Shown piece after piece: positions 25,142 through 33,943 of a stretch of 64,000 nt of DNA (positions are counted from its first letter, which is position 1; each line of letters starts with the position of its first letter). A program made the position numbers and the translations under genes. The stretch comes from Paenibacillaceae bacterium. Its GTDB lineage: Bacteria > Bacillota > Bacilli > Paenibacillales > NBRC-103111. The stretch is taken from positions 38,312 through 102,311 of the forward strand of contig JAQSYI010000023.1 of the NCBI GenBank assembly GCA_029256185.1. Direction: 5' to 3'. The notes beneath the pieces were generated by a model that worked only from the letters and a program-made list of their open reading frames with translations, was not told the DNA's origin and made no database searches.

Positions 25142-27466
25142 CTATGCCGAATGCCGCCCGCTCTTCACGGGCAGTTGGGCTGCAAAAAACACGCCTTGAC
25201 CTGTTGCCGTCTTCAATTCATAAGAACCTCCCAAAGACAGCACACGCCCCTTCATCTGCTCCATGCCAATACCCGATGAACCGATCTCCCGTACAACCGG
25301 CCGGGAAGCTTCAAAGCCAATGCCATCATCCGTATACTCAAAGTATAGTTTGGACTGCTTGATACTGATAAAAAAACGCACCGTGGAAGCATGGGAATAC
25401 TTCTTGGCATTATTCATCAGCTCTTGCACCATACGGAATAAATGACGTTTAATCTCCATATCCTGCTCTTCAATCTCCGAAATCTCCGTAGTAGTAAACA
25501 AAATCTGGAAGTTGCATACAGCTCTTTCCGTCTGAAAAAATTTGCTGAGCGTGGCAACCAACCCGATTTCCCGCAACAGATAAGGGTGAAGCTCAAAGCA
25601 GCTTTGCCGAAGATTGGAATTAATAATATCGATATAATCGGTCATGCTGTTCAGGAAAGTCTTCCCCTCCTGGTTCACGATGTACTTCTCCTCCATCGTC
25701 TGCAGCCGCCCTTTAAGGAAAAACAAGTCCTGCATCGTCGTGTCGTGAAGATCCATGGCTATACGAATCCGTTCCTTCTCCTGCATCTCAAACATGAGCT
25801 TGCGGAACCAGATCAGATTGTTGGCCTCCTCCTCTTCGGGAAGCAGCGACGAGAGCTGTTGAATCCGTCCGTCCAGCTTGCGGATGAGCTGCACATTCTC
25901 AAGCGATACCGCCAGATAGGTAATGATCAGATTCAGCCAATTAATTTCCTCCATCCCCAGCAAGGTAGTTGCCTTCTTCGGAGCAACCACCAGATAGCTG
26001 GTGTATTCCTCCTGCCGCGAAATGATAAAGCAAGTATAGAAGGAACTGTCCATCACTTCCGAAGCAATCAATGCCTCAACCTGCTCCTTCTGCAAGTCCC
26101 CTTCGAGAATCGTCTCCATCCCGTCCTTGTACTGGAATACAATCGCCCCTCCGACTACCTCCAGCGTCTCCACGATATCCACCAGAATAGTATCCTTCAT
26201 CTCACGAAAGCTGGAGATCATCCCCAGGTTCCCTGAAATTTTCTTAAGAGCCAGCTGCAACCGATGTTTGCGGGGGAAAAGCACAGGCTCCAATTTGGTC
26301 GTCAGGTTTTCAAGTGAATACAAAATGAAGGAACTGGTGAAAAGGAGGGTGAGAAACAAGAATACCAGTCGCTCGGGAGTTGCTTCGACAGGAAAAATTA
26401 TTTTGATGACCGCCGTAAAAATAAAACTTGGAATTAGTGCAATCGCGGTAGTAAACAATATACGCCTGATGATCATATCAATGTCATACAGCCGTCGCGT
26501 TGCCAGAAGATAGACAAATGTCAGAGGAAGAATAAAAATGGACCAGCTGGTATATAAAAGATCAATCCATGATTTACCAAAAACAAACAAGGGTATAAAG
26601 GAAAAGAAAATAACGGGAGATAGCGCGCAGAATGCCGAAAAAAATACTGTTTTAATTATTATTGTTAGATTATTCTTTTTTCTTCGATTTTGGGCGTAAA
26701 TATAAACTAAAAGAAACAAATTGCTGCATATTCCAATTGCACAAAAAAACAATACTACATTTCCCATAAATTTGTAGACGGGATAGGTGTACGGACTATC
26801 CATGAATATTAACGTATACATCCCAAACATAACTGCAAAAAAATAGTATACTGGTTTCAAAAATCTGGAGGGAAGATGGATATTGGCTTTTTCTTTTAAA
26901 AATGCCCTTAGAAATTGATAGATCGCCACTGGTATAATAATCAAACCTGCGCACAATACAACTTTTCCTGTAGGATCTCCTCTTACGGAGGCACCCAAAC
27001 TCATAAATATGAGCGCTATTATTAAAAACATAACTGATATAGCACGTGAGGAAGCAGACATCTTTATCTTCTTATACATGAGATATGCGATTAATAAACT
27101 GGAAATCTCAACAATCACATAAATATTATTATATAAGTAAAAAGAGAAAGCTGAGTTTGTCTTAAAGTTCATTAATACCCCGTCTCTAAGCACAGACATT
27201 GTATCCACTTGGTCCAGTTTTCCGAATCGGTAAACAGTCCAGTAATTTTCCGGGTTTCCCCCATTGACCGAGGTTACAATATCACCTGCTTTCAGACCGA
27301 GTCTGGCTCCTTCAGAAAATGAATCAACCCGATTGATCATAAATCCACTTTTGTACTCCCTCTCAACCGTAATTCCCATTAACGGATAACGAAACATAAG
27401 ATACAATGTCCAGGACTGAAAGACTATACATGCTATTATAAGTACTTTTATATAAATTTTTTTCAA
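25142..27466 (-). CDS. comP: ComP-like PDZ-containing membrane sensor histidine kinase
   Basis: About 774 residues. A first membrane helix is followed by an extracytoplasmic PDZ-like domain (ARLGLKAGDIVTSVNGG), then about eight or nine further helices, a GAF-like linker, and a HisKA_3 kinase core: LMFEMQEKERIRIAMDLHDT (phospho-His in DLHD), then HATPase motifs NNAKKYSHAS and YTDDGIGFEASR. The helix-PDZ-multihelix layout, the INWLNLI...SLENVQLI block and the kinase core resemble B. subtilis ComP, the receptor for ComX pheromone. The divergent gene encodes a ComX-like peptide. AGGAGG (minus strand at 27476-27481) lies 9 bases before TTG 27466; TTG 27469 is also possible. The partner regulator ComA is not next to it. 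Confidence 0.8.
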   Translation of the reverse strand: MKKIYIKVLIIACIVFQSWTLYLMFRYPLMGITVEREYKSGFMINRVDSFSEGARLGLKAGDIVTSVNGGNPENYWTVYRFGKLDQVDTMSVLRDGVLMNFKTNSAFSFYLYNNIYVIVEISSLLIAYLMYKKIKMSASSRAISVMFLIIALIFMSLGASVRGDPTGKVVLCAGLIIIPVAIYQFLRAFLKEKANIHLPSRFLKPVYYFFAVMFGMYTLIFMDSPYTYPVYKFMGNVVLFFCAIGICSNLFLLVYIYAQNRRKKNNLTIIIKTVFFSAFCALSPVIFFSFIPLFVFGKSWIDLLYTSWSIFILPLTFVYLLATRRLYDIDMIIRRILFTTAIALIPSFIFTAVIKIIFPVEATPERLVFLFLTLLFTSSFILYSLENLTTKLEPVLFPRKHRLQLALKKISGNLGMISSFREMKDTILVDIVETLEVVGGAIVFQYKDGMETILEGDLQKEQVEALIASEVMDSSFYTCFIISRQEEYTSYLVVAPKKATTLLGMEEINWLNLIITYLAVSLENVQLIRKLDGRIQQLSSLLPEEEEANNLIWFRKLMFEMQEKERIRIAMDLHDTTMQDLFFLKGRLQTMEEKYIVNQEGKTFLNSMTDYIDIINSNLRQSCFELHPYLLREIGLVATLSKFFQTERAVCNFQILFTTTEISEIEEQDMEIKRHLFRMVQELMNNAKKYSHASTVRFFISIKQSKLYFEYTDDGIGFEASRPVVREIGSSGIGMEQMKGRVLSLGGSYELKTATGQGVFFAAQLPVKSGRHSA

Positions 27467-27503
27467 CAAAATACGCCTCCTATCTTTCATATTTTATATT
27501 TTT

Positions 27504-27512
27504 TGATATAAT
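27504..27512 (+). promoter_or_regulatory. Extended -10 promoter of the comX-like gene
   Basis: TG-A-TATAAT is a perfect extended -10 box, 41 bases before the comX-like ATG. The -35 region is weak (TTTCAT at 16 bases). The comP-like start lies in the same short intergenic region, so the two genes share control DNA. Confidence 0.65.
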
Positions 27513-27553
27513 ATTCTTTAAGATGCTTTAATTAGGAAATGGGGTGAACGAAG

Positions 27554-27739
27554 ATGCAAGCTTTGACATGGTCCCCCGATTTATATGGGGCAGTAAAGTC
27601 GATTAAACAGCATGATGCAGTTGACTCCCGCAAAGCAATTTTAAGTGTTTTCAATTTTTCTGCTCAAGAAAGAAAATCTGCTATCCAAGTTCTTGTCGAT
27701 AAAAAAGTCGCTGTCTCATCAACACCAGAATGGTACTAA
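27554..27739 (+). CDS. comX: ComX-like pheromone precursor
   Basis: A 61-residue peptide starting MQALTWSPDLYGAVKSIKQH and ending SSTPEWY. ComX precursors are 50-70 residues, begin MQ-, contain a short conserved block (here FNFSAQERKSAI, like the FDVQETETII region of B. subtilis) and end with a short mature peptide holding one tryptophan that is isoprenylated. Trp60 followed by Tyr61 is similar to known ComX types ending in WHY or WKY. GGGGTGA precedes the ATG, and a strong terminator follows. The ComQ prenyltransferase usually beside comX was not found in this window. The divergent comP-like gene supports the call. Confidence 0.72.
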   Translation: MQALTWSPDLYGAVKSIKQHDAVDSRKAILSVFNFSAQERKSAIQVLVDKKVAVSSTPEWY

Positions 27740-27780
27740 ACTCCGTATGTAGGTCCACCTAAATTTTACCAAAGAATTAA

Positions 27781-27832
27781 GAGATTGTATAGGAGGAATT
27801 TGTAATTTCCTCCTATACAATCTCTTTTTTTG
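27781..27832 (+). terminator. Strong terminator after comX-like gene
   Basis: An exact 18-bp inverted repeat (27781-27798 and 27807-27824) with an 8-base loop is followed by a run of T. It lies 41 bases after the comX-like stop and isolates it from the GGDEF gene. Confidence 0.92.
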
Positions 27833-27931
27833 TCTCTCCCTGTCCGGATGGGAGACAGACCCTCGAAGCCGCGGCTCAGAGGGTTTTTTCTTGAATATCA
27901 GGGTTTACAATTCAACCATTTCTTTATAGAA

Positions 27932-27950
27932 GATAATGAAAATCATTTTC
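27932..27950 (+). promoter_or_regulatory. Fur box upstream of the GGDEF gene
   Basis: GATAATGAAAATCATTTTC matches the 19-bp Fur consensus GATAATGATAATCATTATC at 17 of 19 positions. It ends 18 bases before the likely start of the diguanylate cyclase, a typical site for iron-dependent repression. Confidence 0.7.
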
Positions 27951-27968
27951 ATGCAAGGATGTGTGCCA

Positions 27969-29066
27969 ATGCAAAATATGCAGTATTTTCGTGTGCGGAT
28001 GGTCTACGAGTACTATCTGGGCGTGCAGATCATGAGTATTTTGGGTGTGATTCTATTTTTCAATTATTTTCTCCGCATTGGACAGGCCTACTATATTGGG
28101 TTTATGATTTTGTACATTATATATGTGCTTGCCAAAGCCGTCCATTTCATTTACAAGGTTTATTTTCGGGGAGACGAGGAAGAATATTTGCCCGTGATGG
28201 CCACCACCTTTGCAGATGGGCTTCTGCTTAGTGTTTTTTTATATTTTGCCCGGGACTACTTCCACTTTCTGTCCGCATTATTCTTCATCTATCTGGTGCT
28301 GCTGAGCATTCTGAATCACAAGCGTCCCGTTGCATGCAGCACTTTTACGGTAATATGCTACGCCAGTCTGGTCACTCTGCTGGATTACAAGCAGCTGGCT
28401 TCCTTTCAGGTGCTTACCCATGTAGGGCTTCTCTATCTGATGGCATATGTGATGAGTTCCGTAATCGGGGAAATTACCAAGCTGGAGAACCGGATGTGCT
28501 ACATGTACGAGGATCTGGAGCATAAGAACTTCATTCTCAGCGAGATGGTCAGCAAGGACTTCCTTACCAATCTCTATAATCATAAAACCTTCTACACCTA
28601 TTACAAGGAGCTGGTCGAATATTCCTCCAAATCCAATATTGCCTTTAGCCTGGCGCTGCTGGATATCGACAACTTCAAGAAAATAAACGACAATTATGGA
28701 CATCTGGCAGGAGATTCCATCCTGAAGGAAGTGGCCGCCATCATCCTCTCCCATATTGACCAAAAGGATATTGCCGCACGCTACGGCGGCGAGGAATTTG
28801 CCCTTCTGCTGCCGGGGGCGGCGCCGGAGAGCGGGGTGGAGATCTGTGAGCGGATCCGCACGGATATTGAGCAGCATTCCTTCGACCTGGAGAACCGGAC
28901 GATTCAGGTTACCATCAGCGGAGGAGTGGCGACAGCACAGTTTGTAACCCCGCACTGCAAGCAGAACATTTTTCTGGAGCTTGTGGATCAACTGCTGTAT
29001 AAGGCCAAATCCCAGGGCAAGAACCGGATTATCGCTTCCCCGGAGCCCATGGTGATACAGGAGTAG
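27969..29066 (+). CDS. Membrane-bound diguanylate cyclase (GGDEF)
   Basis: About 365 residues. Five or six membrane helices fill residues 10-185, then a GGDEF domain: DFLTNLYNHKTF, ALLDIDNFKKINDNYGHLAG, RYGGEEFALLLPG. GGEEF is an active form, so it can make c-di-GMP from two GTP. The inhibitory RxxD site that should lie just before it reads DQKD, so product inhibition is likely lost. I use ATG 27969, preceded by AAGGAT; the earlier in-frame ATG at 27936 lies inside the Fur box. The divergent comP region and terminator isolate it as a single gene, probably Fur-controlled. Confidence 0.85.
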   Translation: MQNMQYFRVRMVYEYYLGVQIMSILGVILFFNYFLRIGQAYYIGFMILYIIYVLAKAVHFIYKVYFRGDEEEYLPVMATTFADGLLLSVFLYFARDYFHFLSALFFIYLVLLSILNHKRPVACSTFTVICYASLVTLLDYKQLASFQVLTHVGLLYLMAYVMSSVIGEITKLENRMCYMYEDLEHKNFILSEMVSKDFLTNLYNHKTFYTYYKELVEYSSKSNIAFSLALLDIDNFKKINDNYGHLAGDSILKEVAAIILSHIDQKDIAARYGGEEFALLLPGAAPESGVEICERIRTDIEQHSFDLENRTIQVTISGGVATAQFVTPHCKQNIFLELVDQLLYKAKSQGKNRIIASPEPMVIQE

Positions 29067-29119
29067 AGGGATTCTTATACATATATTTTTGAGGTATGCT
29101 ATGCTTGCCGACAAACAAA

Positions 29120-29145
29120 CCCGATACGTTCCCGAACGCATCGGG
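29120..29145 (-). terminator. Terminator after the FAD oxidoreductase gene
   Basis: CCCGAT and ATCGGG arms flank an inner CGTTC/GAACG stem, with a T-rich stretch downstream on the minus strand (GTTTGTTTGT). It lies 40 bases after the FAD oxidoreductase stop. Confidence 0.55.
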
Positions 29146-29183
29146 TCTGCCATCGCATTCTGGTGGATTTGACCGCCGCTTAC

Positions 29184-30467
29184 TTACCCTATCGGCTCGT
29201 ATGCCAGCTGTGCGCTGACGTTCTCCCATGCCACATCCTGGGGTCTTACCCCCTGGCGGATAGCAGCCGCAGCCAGCACCCCTGCCGCTTGGCCGATCTG
29301 GACGGCATTGCCGGTGACCCGGTAGCTTGAGTGCGCCAGAAAGTCCCCGCTGATGCAGCGGCCAGCCAGGAGCAGGCCGTCCACATCCTTGGCGATCAGC
29401 GCTCTTAAAGGGATATCATATGGAATGGCCATATTGACATACTTGTCGTTATATCCTTCGAACACCTTCGTCTTCGCGCCGTCCAATGCGTGCACATCAA
29501 CCTTGAATGACACCCGGCAGATTCCGTCCTCGTGGCGCACTCCGGCAACAATATCCTCTATGCTCACCGTATACCGCCCATGAATGCGCCGTCCCTCCCG
29601 GACGCCGATCTGCTCCCCGGTTCCGACCAGCCGCAGCTCCGCCCATACGCCGCCCAGCGAGCGAAGCGCGCGGATCATCTCGTGCAGCTCCTTGCGCGCC
29701 GCCAATGTGGCAGCAGTTATGTCGTCCGCGTTCAGTCCGGATACACCGTACTGATGATTAGCCATCATGATGTACAGCCCGTCGCGGATATGCCACAAGG
29801 CGGGACGGTGATAGGACGGATTGAAGCCCGCCCGGTGAAGCTCCGCCAGCAGGTTTGCTCTGGATTGGGATTCCGGCTTCGTGAAATGCGGAATCCGCTC
29901 ATTATCCGGTCCCGCCACCAACGCGATCAGGCTCATGGGCTGAGTCCGGCCTGTATGCTCTTCACCGATATCAAAGCCACAGCCGGCATAGGCCGCCAGA
30001 TCGCCGTCGCCGGTCGCGTCGATGAACAGCTCCGCCCGCCAGGCTTCCCGCCCCGACTTCGATTCGGTCACGATTGCGGCCAGCCTCCCGTCCGCGCCGG
30101 TAAGAGCAGAGGCAATCCTGGTATGCAGCCTGACCGCAACACCCGCCTCCTCACACATCTGCTCCAGCACCAGCTTGGTCGTCTCCACATCGCAGACGAA
30201 GCCTGTCCGGGCCTGATGCTCATCCAGCCGTGCAAGCAGCTCCGGCAGCAGACCCGTCTTGTTGGCTCCGTCGATAATATAAGCGAGCGCTCCTGCCGTC
30301 CAGATTCCTCCCAGGCAGCCATGCCATTCCATCAGGCAGGTTCTGGCGCCTCCCCGCGCTGCTGCAACCGCCGCAGCCACGCCTGCCGGACCGCCTCCGC
30401 ATACAATTACATCGTACTGCCCCGCCACCGGGATACTTCGCGCCTTTTCTTCGATATATGATGACAT
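29184..30467 (-). CDS. FAD-dependent oxidoreductase (FAD_oxidored family)
   Basis: About 427 residues with N-terminal YDVIVCGGGPAGVAAAVAAA (FAD-binding GxGxxG), the family block EWHGCLGGIWTAGALAYIID, and a C-terminal nucleotide segment LLLAGRCISGDFLAHSSYRV. Such proteins cluster with sugar-uptake and polysaccharide genes and are thought to oxidise sugar or glycoside substrates. It is last in a six-gene minus-strand cluster. The first frame ATG lies on the ribosome site AAGGAGG; ATG 30467, eight bases beyond it, is the sensible start. Confidence 0.85.
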   Translation of the reverse strand: MSSYIEEKARSIPVAGQYDVIVCGGGPAGVAAAVAAARGGARTCLMEWHGCLGGIWTAGALAYIIDGANKTGLLPELLARLDEHQARTGFVCDVETTKLVLEQMCEEAGVAVRLHTRIASALTGADGRLAAIVTESKSGREAWRAELFIDATGDGDLAAYAGCGFDIGEEHTGRTQPMSLIALVAGPDNERIPHFTKPESQSRANLLAELHRAGFNPSYHRPALWHIRDGLYIMMANHQYGVSGLNADDITAATLAARKELHEMIRALRSLGGVWAELRLVGTGEQIGVREGRRIHGRYTVSIEDIVAGVRHEDGICRVSFKVDVHALDGAKTKVFEGYNDKYVNMAIPYDIPLRALIAKDVDGLLLAGRCISGDFLAHSSYRVTGNAVQIGQAAGVLAAAAIRQGVRPQDVAWENVSAQLAYEPIG

Positions 30468-30514
30468 CTCCATGTCCTCCTTCATGATAAACCCTGAATA
30501 TCCGGGTACGTTTC

Positions 30515-32341
30515 TTAGCTCCCGCCATATGCTTCGCCCTCATCCTTGCGGCTGCCGGTCCCCTGCTCCCCCGTACGCTGCAACGGAAGAGTAATCCTGA
30601 CAGTCGTCCCCGCGCCTGGCAGACTGGCGATGCGAAGACCGTACTCTGTGCCAAAATGCAGCCTGATGCGCTCCTGCACGTTGACCAGTCCGATAGAATG
30701 AAAGGCTCTGGAGCCATTGCCTTCTCTGTCTCCGCTCCCGCTGCTGCGCGGCTTAAGCCAAGGCCGGCGGCAATCCCGGGCCATGCCTACGCCGTTGTCC
30801 ATCACATACAGCTTCAGCACCCCATGCTCCACGCGCGCGGCAATGCGAATCACACCCCCGCCGCTTCTCGCGCTGATCCCATGGTAGATGGCATTCTCCA
30901 CCAGCGGCTGCAGCGTCAGCTTCAGCATCCGGCATTCCAGCAGGCTGCCGGGCACCTCGAAGTAAACCTCGAATTCATCGCCGTACCGGACCTTCTGAAT
31001 CTGTACATACATCCGCAGGCCCTCCAGCTCCTGACCGAGCGTCACGAACTGCGCGGCATGGTTGAAGCTGTATTGAAGCAGTCCGCCAAGCGAGCGGATC
31101 GTCTCCCTCACTTCCTCCGTCCGCTGCTGCTTAGCCAAGCTGCTGATGCAGGTCAGCGTATTGTACAGAAAATGCGGTCCGATCTGGCTTTGCAGCATCT
31201 TCAGCTCGTAATGCTTCTTGCTTTCCTCGCTTTCCTTCACTTCCTTTAACAGCAGATGAACACGGGTCAGCAGCCGGTTATAGCTTTGAATCAGCAGGCC
31301 GATCTCGTCGCTGCCCTCCTGGTGCATCGGCTTTACCACCGCGAAGTCCTTGGCGCGGTCCATCTTAAGCGCCAGCTTGCGGATTGGCTTGGTGATCAAG
31401 CGGGTCATCACCCAAACGCAGGCAAACAGCACCAGCCCCCATATGATCGCAGCTTGGCGGAAATTGTCATTAAGCTTGTGTATATTGGTATAAAAGTAGC
31501 GTTCATCGATCAGGGAGATAATGCTCCAGCTCAGCTTATTGGACGCCGACTTGACGGCAACGAGCGGCAGCTCCGCTCCGTCCACCGTACTCACTCCGGT
31601 GGACAGGGAAGCAAGCTGCGCGGTGAAGGACGGACTCAGCTTCTTCTGGTAGGACTCGATGACATAAGGAATCAGCGGACTCATGAGATCCACGCTGACG
31701 AACTGCTTCTCCAGAGTCATTACGGCGAACGTTTGGTCCGCACTGCCGATCATTTCGTTTAAACGGGTTTTAATCAGATCAAGATCCATCTCGACGGCCG
31801 CTATTCCCACCTGCCGCTGGAAGCCGTCCTTCACCGGCAGCGTGAAAGCCACCGTGCGGCCGGATACCGGCGAATAATACGGCTCGCTCCATTGCAATGC
31901 GTATGAGTCGGGCGGCAGCTCGGACGCCAGCCGCAACAGCTCCGGATTGCCGAGTGCTTCGGTCAGCCCCTGCTTGTTGGAGAGCACTACACCGTCGGAG
32001 CGGATGAAATACAACGTTTTGACCATCGTTGACATCTTGGAAAACTCATTCAGCGCCTTGCGGATTTCGTAGTCGTCATCTCCCAGCAGCAGCTCACGGC
32101 TGTTCTCAATCAGCATCAGACACCCCATAATCGTCTCGATATAGGCATCCAGCATCCGGTTGGTCCGGTCGATAATAATCTGCGAATCACCGATGACCTG
32201 CTCGCGCACCGCATCCTCCGCATCGCGCAGATTATTCCACGCCAATACGGAGAACAAGCTGGCAAAGACGAGCACAAGGTAAATAAACTGCTTGGTGGCC
32301 AGGCTGGAATTCCGAAACCACTCGCGAAGGCGCTGTCTCAT
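30515..32341 (-). CDS. YesM-type sensor histidine kinase
   Basis: A 608-residue kinase. One membrane helix (about 18-38), a double-Cache-like extracellular sensor, a second helix (about 298-318), HAMP, then the His_kinase domain with KMLQSQIGPHFLYNTLTCIS (phospho-His in PHFLYN) and HATPase_c motifs ENAIYHGISARSGGG and VMDNGVGMARDC. It pairs with the AraC-type regulator starting just upstream (gap of seven bases). Such YesMN pairs sense oligosaccharides and activate adjacent uptake genes. Confidence 0.92.
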   Translation of the reverse strand: MRQRLREWFRNSSLATKQFIYLVLVFASLFSVLAWNNLRDAEDAVREQVIGDSQIIIDRTNRMLDAYIETIMGCLMLIENSRELLLGDDDYEIRKALNEFSKMSTMVKTLYFIRSDGVVLSNKQGLTEALGNPELLRLASELPPDSYALQWSEPYYSPVSGRTVAFTLPVKDGFQRQVGIAAVEMDLDLIKTRLNEMIGSADQTFAVMTLEKQFVSVDLMSPLIPYVIESYQKKLSPSFTAQLASLSTGVSTVDGAELPLVAVKSASNKLSWSIISLIDERYFYTNIHKLNDNFRQAAIIWGLVLFACVWVMTRLITKPIRKLALKMDRAKDFAVVKPMHQEGSDEIGLLIQSYNRLLTRVHLLLKEVKESEESKKHYELKMLQSQIGPHFLYNTLTCISSLAKQQRTEEVRETIRSLGGLLQYSFNHAAQFVTLGQELEGLRMYVQIQKVRYGDEFEVYFEVPGSLLECRMLKLTLQPLVENAIYHGISARSGGGVIRIAARVEHGVLKLYVMDNGVGMARDCRRPWLKPRSSGSGDREGNGSRAFHSIGLVNVQERIRLHFGTEYGLRIASLPGAGTTVRITLPLQRTGEQGTGSRKDEGEAYGGS

Positions 32342-32347
32342 ACGGAT

Positions 32348-33883
32348 CTATCCTTTTCTGTAATCTCTTGGAGTTGCACCGGTCCACTTGCGGAACAGCA
32401 CACAGAAATACCGGTAGTTGGGAATGCCCACCTGTTCTGCAATCTCATACACCTTCAGATTCGTCGTCTTCAGCAGCTGGACCGCCTTGTCCATCCGGCT
32501 GCGCATGACGTAATCGCCGAAGGTCTCGCCTGTCTCCTGTCTGAACAGCCTGCTGAAGTAATGATCCCGCAGACCGATCTCTTCGGCGATCTGAGTCAGC
32601 GTCATATCCTCGTCCAGCCGCTGCGCGATCAGCTGCTTGGCGCGGCTGATCTCGTACCGGCTCTTCTGCACGGGCTCCGCGCTCATCTCAGCCAGCAGCT
32701 CATCGATCAGCGCAGGCAGGGAATCCGCCTCCATCAGACGCCGGTCAGCAGCGGGTGCGCCCCGCTCCTCCTTCTCCGGGTACCATAGCCTGCGCCAGGT
32801 GAGCACACGGCGCTTCAGATCGCCGGAGTCCGGCCGGCAGCGGACGGCCCACTGCGGGAGCGCATCAGCCACAAATGACCTCAGACTGTCCGCATCCTTC
32901 ATTGCCCGGCGCATCAGATTATCCAGCTCCACCAGATCCTCGGGACCAGCCTGCGGCCAGCCTCTCTGCAGCACAAGCACAGGGCGCTCCGGCTCATAGA
33001 AGCTCTGCTCTCTGGCCTGCTCCAATTGCTTGACCGAATCCGCCAACTCCTTCTCGTCGTTTATTCCCTCGGATACCGCTATGCAAAACCGCAGCCGATC
33101 CCGGATAAAGGGCAGCCGGGCCAATACAGCGCGCCCGGCATCGGCTGCCAGCCTCTCCGCCCAATCGGCTGCCACAGCGCCGCCGTCCTCCGCATTCCTG
33201 CTGCGGATAAGCAGACAACGCCCCGCATTCAGCGGAAGCACTCCTTCCAGGCCGCCATCCGACCTGACCGCCGTTTCCAGATAGGACATCATTTCCAGAT
33301 CAGCGAACAGCACCTCCTGTTCATGCCCAATCGTGTGCAGCACGGCCAGCTCCACCGGGTAAGCCCAGTCCAGGCCGGAATCACGCAGCTGCTGCCGGCA
33401 ACGCTTCCGCTCCTCTCCCGACGCCTCAAGCCAGAGCCGGAAGGCTCTGCCCTGCTCATATTTATGCCTGTATTGCAGTTGGCCGCGGTAAGATTGGTCC
33501 CGTTGGATTGCCTCACGGGCCTTCTCCAGCGCATGGCGCAGCTGGTCGTCAGTCATTGTAATCTTCACGATATAGTCCAGCGCACCAAGCTGGATCGCCT
33601 CCTGGGCGTAATGGAAGTCACTGTGGCAGGTAAGCAGGATCGCCTTGACCGCAGGATGCTGCTTGCGAAGCTCGCGTACGAGAGCCAAACCGTCCATCAC
33701 AGGCATCGAAATATCCGTAATGACCACATCCGGCGGATAAGACCGGCAGAAGGCCAGGGCCTCCTCGCCATTGCGGGCTTCTCCAAGCCATACAGCATGG
33801 TGCTGCTCCCATGGAAACGTCTTCAATTCCTGGCGGATCGGCATCTCGTCATCGACAATCAGAACGGTTAGCGGCTGATTCAT
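32348..33883 (-). CDS. YesN-type response regulator (AraC HTH output)
   Basis: A 511-residue regulator with an N-terminal receiver (VLIVDDEMPIRQEL; phospho-Asp in PPDVVITDISMPVMDG; Lys in YIVKI), a long helical middle, and a C-terminal AraC double HTH (MTLTQIAEEIGLRDHYFSRL; YEIAEQVGIPNYRYFCVLFR). It should activate the neighbouring ABC operon when phosphorylated by the YesM-type kinase downstream. The lower level of conserved middle sequence is usual. Confidence 0.92.
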   Translation of the reverse strand: MNQPLTVLIVDDEMPIRQELKTFPWEQHHAVWLGEARNGEEALAFCRSYPPDVVITDISMPVMDGLALVRELRKQHPAVKAILLTCHSDFHYAQEAIQLGALDYIVKITMTDDQLRHALEKAREAIQRDQSYRGQLQYRHKYEQGRAFRLWLEASGEERKRCRQQLRDSGLDWAYPVELAVLHTIGHEQEVLFADLEMMSYLETAVRSDGGLEGVLPLNAGRCLLIRSRNAEDGGAVAADWAERLAADAGRAVLARLPFIRDRLRFCIAVSEGINDEKELADSVKQLEQAREQSFYEPERPVLVLQRGWPQAGPEDLVELDNLMRRAMKDADSLRSFVADALPQWAVRCRPDSGDLKRRVLTWRRLWYPEKEERGAPAADRRLMEADSLPALIDELLAEMSAEPVQKSRYEISRAKQLIAQRLDEDMTLTQIAEEIGLRDHYFSRLFRQETGETFGDYVMRSRMDKAVQLLKTTNLKVYEIAEQVGIPNYRYFCVLFRKWTGATPRDYRKG

Positions 33884-33943
33884 GCTTCATTTCTCTCCCT
33901 GTGATGTTCCGGCCACCGTCGGTCTGCTTTACGCTGCCGCAGC

